Shown here: positions 35,701 through 43,108 of the stretch, in pieces
Layout of the letters: every line of letters starts with the position of its first letter
How positions within the stretch are numbered: the stretch's first letter is position 1
Assembly (NCBI RefSeq): GCF_010723575.1
Contig: NZ_BLKZ01000001.1
Span: 5,084,001-5,148,000 of the forward strand
Direction: 5' to 3'
Source: Mycobacterium bourgelatii
GTDB lineage: Bacteria; Actinomycetota; Actinomycetes; Mycobacteriales; Mycobacteriaceae
DNA: 64,000 nucleotides
Made by a program: the position numbers and the translations under genes
The notes under the pieces: model-generated
Databases searched by the model: none
What the model was told of the DNA's origin: nothing
The model's input: the letters and a program-made list of their open reading frames with translations, nothing else

Positions 35701-36352
35701 AACCACCCAGCAAGCCGCCCAGCCGCAAACCACCCACATTGCCCGAACTCAAGCCCGCAACAACAGCTTTGACACTCCCACCGCCGCCACCAGCCAAGCC
35801 AGCCACCTGCGACACCACGCCCGCCAACTGACCCAACGGCAACTTGGTGAACGGCGTCAACGCCGACACCGCCGAGGACGCCCCACCGTAGTAGCTCAAC
35901 ATCGCCGCCACGTCCTGGGCCCAGAACTCCTCGTAGGCCGACTCCACCGCCGCGATCGCCGGCCAGTTCTGCCCAAACAAGTTGGACACCGCCAACCGCA
36001 CCAGCGAATTACGGTTACCCGCAATCAACGCCGGATGCACGACCATCGACCGCGCCGACTCAAACGCCGACACCACCACCCGAGCCTGCGACGCCGCCTC
36101 CTCAGCCGCGATCCCCGCCGCACTCAACCACGCCGCATACGGCGAAGCCGCGGCCGCCATCGCGCCCGACGCCGGCCCCTGCCAGGCACCGTTGACCAAA
36201 CCGGAAGTCACCGACTCAAAAAACGACGACGCCGAACTCAACTCAGCCGCCAGACCATCCCAGGCCGACGCCACCGCCGTCAACGGCGCCGAACCCGCGC
36301 CGAGCAGCAAGTTCAGGGAGTTGATCTCAGGTGGCAAGGTCAGAAAACTCAC
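32792..36352 (-). CDS. PPE-MPTR family protein, tandem copy 3
   Basis: 1,186-residue PPE protein with the same order of parts as its two downstream neighbours: PPE domain, bridge, LLNSP repeats, MPTR array, cassette A, PSSGFFNSGEG hinge, MPTR array, cassette B, conserved C-terminus (ISGIGNVGSQVSGYFNG). PPE domain and first MPTR array are nearly identical to copies 1 and 2, while cassettes A (HIDRIYVDYGMRFPVN...) and B (PLNFPAIPIDLLAYTNV...) differ widely. It is the upstream-most copy, and its 5' flank departs from the other two after the shared TCCTCTTCCTTACATT. Likely surface-exposed via ESX-5; function unknown. Confidence 0.9.
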   Translation of the reverse strand: MSFLTLPPEINSLNLLLGAGSAPLTAVASAWDGLAAELSSASSFFESVTSGLVNGAWQGPASGAMAAAASPYAAWLSAAGIAAEEAASQARVVVSAFESARSMVVHPALIAGNRNSLVRLAVSNLFGQNWPAIAAVESAYEEFWAQDVAAMLSYYGGASSAVSALTPFTKLPLGQLAGVVSQVAGLAGGGGGSVKAVVAGLSSGNVGGLRLGGLLGGFNLSGLLGSLRLGTGNLANVGLHSLGDAGTGAAAAAGRWGSFGRFGWGHFGGAGLQAFVPALSGGGLSSVLSSGALSAVLSSGSLSTLLASPTVTTLLNSPAVGNFLSSPAVGNLLRSPLVSGLLSNPAISSLLSGTALSGKLDGLLAVSPAAAADAVTDIFGNTGTGNIGFGNTGDNNVGFFNTGNGNVGFGNSGFDLRGIFNAGEGNAGLFNTGSYNTGIANSGIGNTGLFNPGNFNTGIGNRGNFNTGSFNDGSFNSGDFNSGDTNTGWFNTGDLNTGIGNSGDINTGIGNSGNMNNGFFVRGDAQGMTGVSYSIHIDRIYVDYGMRFPVNTIISGGTFDITTMPFNIAALDLSSLSNTSGTIGPISVPSITISGPRLNFVLGGPGYTTFGGIVGTIGPIDIPLFSIPAGPGFGNQTGAPSSGFFNSGEGSSSGFFNLGAGSSGWHNQGLGTSGWGNVGDLQSGLRNLGNTVSGWFNVSSLDAAQEAVVSGFGNVGSQVSGFFNDSVTDLTSFSIGLGNVGGLNIGGGNVGQLNIGLGNVGGFNFGGGNLGDMNFGFGDLGSHNFGFGNLGDGNIGFGNTGSGNIGIGNTGNGNIGFGNWGDGNFGFANWGSNNVGIGWLGSGNAGFGGLNAGSDNVGLFNSGTGNRGLFNSGIGNTGIGNTGEYNTGIGNTSIANTGIGNTGSGNAGIGNTGSNNTGSFNVGSFNTGSANPGHLNTGSFNAGSINTGFANVGDVNTGSFNTGSRNFGAFNLGDDVGADGYHIPLNFPAIPIDLLAYTNVAIPITGQFDPITVYPILVDVPVNMNALGLVSISGIVGSAIVEPIVINPIVLMDVVYGADFAMPIQMTFLGQLMLGIPGLSGFGNSSGTVSSGFFNGNATGTSGFFNSSDLSSGFANANGALTSGWYNSGTLLSGWQNLGNAISGLVNTSTLAADTAALISGIGNVGSQVSGYFNGLQAALANWGGS

Positions 36353-36449
36353 CGGCTCAATCCTCTTCCTTACATTCAGACGGTCGACGTTTCAGGCGAC
36401 CGCTGGTCGACGTGTGTGGAGTAATACCTGGTAGGGCCGGGTTAGGTTC

Positions 36450-39400
36450 TTAGGTGCCGGGGTTACCGTCGCTGCCCGCAGTACCGGGATTGGCGTTCGC
36501 ACCGGGTGTGCCCGCTGCGCCGCCGCTACCGCCCAATCCGGGGTCACCGTCTTGGCCGTCGTCGCCGTCGGTTCCGCCGCCCAGGCCTTGTCCGCCCTTG
36601 CCACCGCTGGCGTGGTTGCCGCCGTCGCCGCCGTTGGCACCATTACCGCCGTCACCGCCAGTGGTACCGGTATTCGGAGCACCACCGGCGCCGCCAGCGC
36701 CGCCGTCACCGCCCTTGCCGGAGTTTCCAGCGTTACCGCCGTTCCCGCCGCCGTTGCCAGCACCGCCGTCGCCGCCGACACCACCTACGCCGCCCGAGCC
36801 GGCCGTGCCTGCATTGCCGCCGTTGCCACCGAGGGCAGTGCCCTTAGCGGCACCACCTGTGCCGCCAGCACCTGACGTGCCGCCTGAGCCGCCCTGACCG
36901 CCGTTACCACCGGCTGCGCCTGGGGTGGTGGTGGTTCCCGCACCACCCTTACCGCCGGCGCCACCAGCACCGCCATCACCGCTGGAGCCACCAGCACCGC
37001 CCGTTGCTCCAACCACGGTGCCACTGGTCGCGGCACCGCCCGTGCCACCCTTACCGCCGTCGCCGCCGGTACCGCCGGCACCGCCGTCGCCACCGGCACT
37101 CGCCGCGCCGTTGGTGCCGCCGCCGATCGCGGTGCCACCGGACGCGCCATCGCCACCGGCACCACCCACACCGCCTTGGCCACCGTTGCCACCGGGACGT
37201 GGCTCGCGGTTACCGGCCGTGTTGCTGTTTTGGCCGTTACCGCCCGTTTGGCCGTTACCGCCGTTGCCAGCGGCACCACCGTCTCCAGCGCTACCCGCGG
37301 CGCCACCTGACGCGCCATCGCCACCGGCACCCGCATTACCACCGGCGCCGCCGTTGCCACCAGTACCACCGTTGCCACCGTTGCCGCCGGTGTTACCGGT
37401 GGCGCTACCGCCGGTGCCGCCGCTGGATCCGATGCCACCCTTGCCACCGTTACCACCAGCGCCACCGTCAGTGGTTGCGGTGCCGGCACCGCCCTTACCG
37501 CCGTTGCCGCCGGCGCCACCATCGCCGCCAGCACCACCGGTGCCGCCGTTGGTGCGGTTGCCGGTGCCGTTACCGCCGTTACCAGCCGTCCCGGCGTTAC
37601 CGCCGTCGCCGCCGTTACCGGCGTTACCGGCCGTGCCGTTGTTGCCGTTCGTGGCCACACCCGCGGCGCCACCGTTGCCACCGTCGCCACCCTTGCCTCC
37701 GTCGCCCGCGGCGCCGCCGGTGCCCGCCGTGCCATTGGCGGTACTCGAGTTGGCGCCAGCGGCACCGTTGCCGCCCTGGCCGCCCTTACCGCCGTTACCC
37801 GCGTTGCCGCCGTTACCCGCGTCACCGAGGACGGATCCGCCGGCGCCACCGGCACCGCCGTCGCCACCCCGGCCGCCGGCGCCGCCAGTGGCGCTGGCGC
37901 CACCGGTGGCACCGGTCGCGCCGTTGCCACCGGTACCGCCGTTACCGCCGTCACCGTGCGAACCGCCTGCACCACCGGCGCCGCCGTGGCCACCGTTCGC
38001 GCCGTTGGTGTTCGCGCCGTTGTCGAAGCCGTTGCCACCGTTACCGCCGTGGCCACTGTTAGTGGCGTCGGCGCCGTTAGCGCCGTTGGCGCCGGGGACC
38101 GAGCCGGTGCCCGCCGCGCCGCCGACCCCGACCGCGCCTGCGTCACCGCCCCTACCGCCGGCGCTGCCGTTGACGGTGGCCGCCGTGCCGTTGGCGCCAT
38201 CGCCGCCGTCACCACCGAGGCCCGCTGCACCACCGGCCCCGCCGTTTCCGGCAGCACCCGCGGTGCCCTTGCTGGCAGTGCCACCGTTACCGCCGGCGCC
38301 ACCCGTACCGCCGGCACCACCGTGGCCACCCGTACCGCCAGCCGTGGTCGGGTTGGTCGAGTTGGCACCCTTGCCGCCCGTTCCGCCTTGTCCGCCAGCG
38401 CCACCCGTACCGCCGGCCCCGCCGTTGCCGGACACCGTGCCCCCGGCGCCGCCGTCGCCGCCGCGGCCGCCGTAGCCGCCGGCCACTCCGTTGGTCCCGT
38501 TAACGCCCGAGCCGACCCCGTTTGCGCCATTGGCGCCCACCAGGCCCGCACCGCCGTTGCCACCGGCGCCACCGTCGCCGTTCTGGCCGGCATTACCACC
38601 GGCGCCGCCGGCGCCACCGCCAACCTTGCCGACACCGCCGTCACCACCGATGCCACCATCCCCAGATGTCGCACCGCCGGCGCCGCCCTTACCACCGGTA
38701 CCGCCGACACCCTCTGGCGACAGGCCGCCGCCACCCGTACCACCGGCGCCGCCGTTACCGGTGGCGCCCCCGGCACCACCGGCGCCACCGTCACCACCGC
38801 TGCCAGCCTGCGCACCGCTGTTGCCACCCTGACCGCCGGCACCGCCAGCACCGCTGCCATCGCCCTTGCCACCAGCACCGCCGGTACCGCCGTTACCCAG
38901 CAAACCGCCGGCACCACCGGCGCCACCAACGCCACCGGTTGCGCCGGAGCCCGCTTCAGCATCGAAGCCCCTACCGCCGGTACCGCCGTCACCACCGAAG
39001 GTGGCCGCATTACCAGCGACGCCGTTGTTACCGTTGACTGAGCCGGTGCCCTTGCTACCGCCGGCCCCTGCGCTACCCGGGTCGCCACCCTGACCACCAG
39101 CACTGCCGTCGATGTGGCCTGAGGTGCCGGCGGCGCCGTCGCCACCGCGCCCGCCGATACCGGCGTCACCACCCTGACCACCGTCGCCACCGACGCCGAC
39201 AGTTCCCTTTCCTGGGGTCACGCCGCCGCCGTTACCGCCGGCACCACCCTGGCCACCGACACCACCGTTGCCGGCTGCGCCACCAGCCAGAGTCGGGTCA
39301 GTCGAGTCGGCACCTCTCGCGCCGGTTCCGCCCTTCCCGCCGATACCGCCGGCGCCACCGGCACCGCCGTTTCCGGATATGGAGCCACCCTTGCCGCCGG

Positions 39401-42125
39401 CGCCGCCTTGCCCGCCGACGCCGCCGGTCCCGCCGGTCTGGCCGGTGCCCTCTTCACCCTCGATACCTTGGGCGCCGTTGCCGCCCTTACCGCCGGCGCC
39501 ACCGTTACCGACCGCACCGGCGTTGCCGCCGGCGCCACCCTTACCGCCGGCAAGTCCGCTGGGGTTGGGGTCGCTGTAGCCATCGCCGCCGGCGCCACCG
39601 TTGCCGCCGCTGGTTGCCGCGGCGCCGCTCGTTCCGTCCGTACCAAAGGTCGAGCCGTAGCCACCCAGGCCACCGGCCCCGACCGTGCCGGGGTTACCGC
39701 CTAGGCCGCCGGCGCCACCGTCGAAGTGGTCAGCGGTGCCATGCGCGCCATGTCCACCGTCACCACCCAGACCGGCCGCGCCGCCCTTACCACCGTCACC
39801 GCCGACGCCCAGGTTGCCGAGCGGGTTCGGGGCGTCGCCGCCCTTACCACCATTACCGCCGATCCCGCCTGCCCCGCCGTTTCCGCCGGTACCACCGATC
39901 TTGGACGGGTCGGTTGCGTCAGCGCCTTGCGCGCCGCTTCCACCCTGACCGCCGATGCCGCCCTTACCGCCGTCGCCGCCGAAGCCGGCTTGTGTCCCGG
40001 CCGAACCACCAGCGCCGCCGTGGCCGCCGTTACCGCCGGTCCCGCCGTTGCCGCTGCCCGTTTGGGTCGGGTCGGTACCGTCGACGCCTTGCGCGCCGTT
40101 ACCGCCGTCACCGCCCCTGCCGCCATTGCCGACGAGGCCACCGGCACCGCCTGCGCCGCCGTTGCCGCCATGCGCGCCTGGGACGATGGCGTCCCAGCCC
40201 CTGCCGCCGGCACCGCCGTTACCGCCAAAGGTCGCGGCATTCCCTGCCGCGCCGGAGGCGGCAACCGCGGTTCCGGTGCCGTTCAGGCCGCCGGCGCCAC
40301 CGGCGCCACCAACACCGGGGTCGCCGCCCCGGCCGCCGGTACCGCCATTGCGCACAGTCTGGCTGCCGGCTCCGCCGGTCCCGCCGTCGCCGCCGATCCC
40401 GGCCGCACCGCCCTGGCCGCCCGCGCCGCCGACGCCGGTGAGACCACCGATGCCGCTACCCAGCGCTTCTCCACCGACTCCGCCTTGGCCGCCTTGGCCG
40501 CCGACGCCGCCGTTGCCGCCGTGGCCGCCGGCCCCGCCGGTGGCTCCGGCGACTGTGGCGTCCGCCCCAGTGGCGCCGGCACCGCCCGCACCACCAAGAC
40601 CGCCGACACCACCGGCGCCACCGTTACCGCCGTTGCCCGAGATGGTTCCGCCGCGCCCACCGGCGCCACCGACGCCACCGATACCGCCGGCTCCGCCCGT
40701 GCCGCCTGAGGCACCCGGGGTGGCCCCGTCGGCCCCTGCGACACCGACCGCTCCGTTACCACCGGCACCACCGTGACCACCGTTGCCCGTCTCGCCGCCG
40801 TCACCGCCGGCACCGCCGGCACCGCCGACGCGGCCCACGCCGCCTTGGCCACCATTGCCGCCGTTACCGCTGCCGTCGCCGTGGCCGCCGGCGCCACCGG
40901 CGCCACCGTTTCCGACCGCGCCGCCATTGCCACCGGCGCCGCCATTGCCGCCATTGGCGTTCGACCCACCCGCAGCGCTGTAGCCCGCGCCGCCGGCGCC
41001 GCCGTTACCGCCGCTGGTGGCCGCGGCACCGGCCGCGCCGTTGGGTGCGCCGAGCGAGCCCGCGCCACCCACGCCGCCAATGCCCGGGTTGCCACCCTGC
41101 CCGCCAGCACCGCCGTGGATGTTTCCGTCCACACCAGCGGCACCGGCACCGCCGTCACCGCCGAGTCCGGCCGCACCGCCCTGGCCGCCCGCGGCGCCGG
41201 CCCCGAACAAGCCAGTGCCACCGGCGGCGCCACCGGCGCCGCCATTGCCGCCGTTACCTCCGGTGCCACCGGCAATGCCTGGGTCGGTGGACGCCGCGCC
41301 CGTGTAGCCGGCGCCACCGGCACCGCCGACACCGCCCGCCCCGGCGGTGCTGAACAACGCCCCGCCGTTGCCGCCCCTACCGCCGACACCACCGTCACCG
41401 CCGTGGATGCCCGCTAGTTGGTCGCCGGCACCGCCGGCACCGCCAGCACCGCCAACCCCACCGGTACCGAACAACCCGGCGTTTCCGCCGATACCGCCCG
41501 CGCCACCGGTCAGACCGGGGCCAGCGCCGACACCGCCGGTTCCGCCGGCACCGCCGTTGCCCCAGAGGATCCCGCCAGCGCCACCGTTTCCGCCAGCAGC
41601 GCCGGCACCACCGGTCCCGCCAGCACCGCCGGTACCGAAGAGACCGGCGGCCCCACCGTTACCGCCGACCTGGCCGTCAGCGCCAGAACCACCGTTTCCA
41701 CCGTTGCCCCACAGCAGACCGCCGGCGCCGCCGTTCGCGCCGGTCCCGGGCGCCCCGTCGACGCCGTTGCCGATCAGCGGGCGGCCCAATACCGCGTTGG
41801 AGGGAGCGTTGATCAGGTCCAGCACGCCCTGTAGCGGCGAGACGTTGGCCGTCTCCGCCGTTGCGTACGCCGCGCCGGCGGCGCTCAGACTCTGCACGAA
41901 TTGGGCGTGGAACGCCTCGGCCTGAGCGCTGATCGCCTTATAGCCCTGCGCGTGAGCGCCGAACACCGCGGCGATAGCCGCCGAGATCTCGTCTTGGGCG
42001 GCGGGTAGCAACGACGTGATCGGAACCGACCACGTTCCATTGGCCGCGCTGATCGTAGAGCGCAATCCATCCAGACTGGCCGCTGCTTGAGCGAACAATT
42101 CTGGGGAAGCCACCAAGAACGACAT
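36450..42125 (-). CDS. Giant PE_PGRS protein
   Basis: A 1,891-residue PE_PGRS protein. The PE domain (1-95, SFLVASPELFAQAAASLDGL... YATAETANVSPLQGVLDLINAP) leads to GRPLIGNGVDG near residue 113, then about 1,770 residues of Gly-Gly-Asn/Ala repeats. The array ends at GTAGSDGNPGT without a unique C-terminal domain. ATG 42125 is chosen because an AGGAG site lies 8 nt upstream; GTG 42128 is adjacent. The YATAE motif fits the Tyr-x-x-x-Glu/Asp export signal used by ESX-5. Long antisense frames across it are a product of codon periodicity. Specific role unknown. Confidence 0.9.
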   Translation of the reverse strand: MSFLVASPELFAQAAASLDGLRSTISAANGTWSVPITSLLPAAQDEISAAIAAVFGAHAQGYKAISAQAEAFHAQFVQSLSAAGAAYATAETANVSPLQGVLDLINAPSNAVLGRPLIGNGVDGAPGTGANGGAGGLLWGNGGNGGSGADGQVGGNGGAAGLFGTGGAGGTGGAGAAGGNGGAGGILWGNGGAGGTGGVGAGPGLTGGAGGIGGNAGLFGTGGVGGAGGAGGAGDQLAGIHGGDGGVGGRGGNGGALFSTAGAGGVGGAGGAGYTGAASTDPGIAGGTGGNGGNGGAGGAAGGTGLFGAGAAGGQGGAAGLGGDGGAGAAGVDGNIHGGAGGQGGNPGIGGVGGAGSLGAPNGAAGAAATSGGNGGAGGAGYSAAGGSNANGGNGGAGGNGGAVGNGGAGGAGGHGDGSGNGGNGGQGGVGRVGGAGGAGGDGGETGNGGHGGAGGNGAVGVAGADGATPGASGGTGGAGGIGGVGGAGGRGGTISGNGGNGGAGGVGGLGGAGGAGATGADATVAGATGGAGGHGGNGGVGGQGGQGGVGGEALGSGIGGLTGVGGAGGQGGAAGIGGDGGTGGAGSQTVRNGGTGGRGGDPGVGGAGGAGGLNGTGTAVAASGAAGNAATFGGNGGAGGRGWDAIVPGAHGGNGGAGGAGGLVGNGGRGGDGGNGAQGVDGTDPTQTGSGNGGTGGNGGHGGAGGSAGTQAGFGGDGGKGGIGGQGGSGAQGADATDPSKIGGTGGNGGAGGIGGNGGKGGDAPNPLGNLGVGGDGGKGGAAGLGGDGGHGAHGTADHFDGGAGGLGGNPGTVGAGGLGGYGSTFGTDGTSGAAATSGGNGGAGGDGYSDPNPSGLAGGKGGAGGNAGAVGNGGAGGKGGNGAQGIEGEEGTGQTGGTGGVGGQGGAGGKGGSISGNGGAGGAGGIGGKGGTGARGADSTDPTLAGGAAGNGGVGGQGGAGGNGGGVTPGKGTVGVGGDGGQGGDAGIGGRGGDGAAGTSGHIDGSAGGQGGDPGSAGAGGSKGTGSVNGNNGVAGNAATFGGDGGTGGRGFDAEAGSGATGGVGGAGGAGGLLGNGGTGGAGGKGDGSGAGGAGGQGGNSGAQAGSGGDGGAGGAGGATGNGGAGGTGGGGLSPEGVGGTGGKGGAGGATSGDGGIGGDGGVGKVGGGAGGAGGNAGQNGDGGAGGNGGAGLVGANGANGVGSGVNGTNGVAGGYGGRGGDGGAGGTVSGNGGAGGTGGAGGQGGTGGKGANSTNPTTAGGTGGHGGAGGTGGAGGNGGTASKGTAGAAGNGGAGGAAGLGGDGGDGANGTAATVNGSAGGRGGDAGAVGVGGAAGTGSVPGANGANGADATNSGHGGNGGNGFDNGANTNGANGGHGGAGGAGGSHGDGGNGGTGGNGATGATGGASATGGAGGRGGDGGAGGAGGSVLGDAGNGGNAGNGGKGGQGGNGAAGANSSTANGTAGTGGAAGDGGKGGDGGNGGAAGVATNGNNGTAGNAGNGGDGGNAGTAGNGGNGTGNRTNGGTGGAGGDGGAGGNGGKGGAGTATTDGGAGGNGGKGGIGSSGGTGGSATGNTGGNGGNGGTGGNGGAGGNAGAGGDGASGGAAGSAGDGGAAGNGGNGQTGGNGQNSNTAGNREPRPGGNGGQGGVGGAGGDGASGGTAIGGGTNGAASAGGDGGAGGTGGDGGKGGTGGAATSGTVVGATGGAGGSSGDGGAGGAGGKGGAGTTTTPGAAGGNGGQGGSGGTSGAGGTGGAAKGTALGGNGGNAGTAGSGGVGGVGGDGGAGNGGGNGGNAGNSGKGGDGGAGGAGGAPNTGTTGGDGGNGANGGDGGNHASGGKGGQGLGGGTDGDDGQDGDPGLGGSGGAAGTPGANANPGTAGSDGNPGT

Positions 42126-43108
42126 CACTAGACTCCTGCTGGGTCGCGGGCATGGTTGTCATACGACGTGCTGACTGTAACGGGGGAGCATTCTGAACAC
42201 AAGTATTATCCAATTTTGCTGCGCGGCGTGGCGCCGACAGCGAGCGTGACCACTACAAATGGGTACGACCTAATGTCGCGATCGCATCGCGCGGCTGGCG
42301 ACGGACAGCCCTCCGCGCACGATGCGTTCTGTAGTCTCGCTAAGATCCTGCTCAGGATATGAATTTAATGTGCGTTAGGGTACGCCCCTGAGAGGCACAG
42401 GCCAATCCCGCCGTGCCGGCCTCACCATTAACACATAGGCGCGCCGGCTCGCGATACCGCTCCGGCCGCTTAGCCAGGCACTTATCTACGTTTGCTGTCA
42501 GCACCTGGCTGCGCCTCATGCCAAAACGCGCTCACCGACGCCAGCTGGACCACCCCCACGATGCCGCGGCATCTGCTAGTGGGTGCTGTCTGGTACGTAC
42601 GTACTAATAAATAGGAGACAACTGCGTTTGCTATGGCGGCCGGATGGGTCCGGGTCAGCGAGCGTTAAGAGAACGCAGGACAGTCATACTTGGCTTCTGC
42701 AGCAAAGTCTCGTATTCTGCTTGACAGCCAACGTCCAGTCGGCGCCAAGCTTCTGAAGTGCAAAGTTATTTGACACGCATCCAATTCCGTGTCCACCGGG
42801 CGCGTTGTGTGAGCAAACTAACGACCATTCGCCTAGCGCCCGCGCCGAGGGAGCGCATCGATCGCCATTCGGACTGTCCGATCAGTTCCCTCTAGTTGCT
42901 CGTAGAAGCACGAAACCCGTCTCTGCCCACTAGCAGGGGTTTGTCAATAGGAGCCAGGCCACATTGCGATACAACGAAAGCCCACAGGCGAAGCAATACG
43001 GTCCGGCTGGGGCGGCAACGAGGGCCAGTTAGCTCGACCCTGCCCAGGCCCCAGCCGGACCCGCACCCCGCCCGCCGTCAGGAACATCGCGGGGCGCCGG
43101 GCGGAGCC
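42126..43108. other. Long intergenic region between PE_PGRS and PE-cellulase
   Basis: About 980 bp with no credible gene. The left part must hold the leftward PE_PGRS promoter; a minus-strand GGATAATACT (-10-like) lies near 42195-42205. A 12-bp palindrome GTACGTACGTAC is at 42593-42604. An AGGAGA followed by an 11-codon ATG frame lies near 42610-42665. The right end carries a 14-bp hairpin (43000-43061). Lower GC than its neighbours; it could contain remnants of deleted genes (PE9/PE_PGRS21 region of M. tuberculosis), but none is recognisable. Confidence 0.55.
43000..43061 (-). terminator. 14-bp perfect hairpin after the PE-cellulase gene
   Basis: GGTCCGGCTGGGGC (43000-43013) pairs perfectly with GCCCCAGCCGGACC (43048-43061), with a 34-nt loop. 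It begins 47 bp beyond the leftward stop at 43109. No strong T tract. Position and perfect pairing suggest a terminator. Confidence 0.5.

Noticed and set aside
36925..38475. Plus-strand ORFs rich in Pro/Ala opposite the PE_PGRS gene
   Set aside because: GGC/GGN codons read backwards as GCC and CCN; the open frames are a mirror of the PGRS array, not independent genes.
42156..42607. Two small plus-strand ORFs in the long intergenic region
   Set aside because: Neither has a ribosome site, coding bias or recognisable product.
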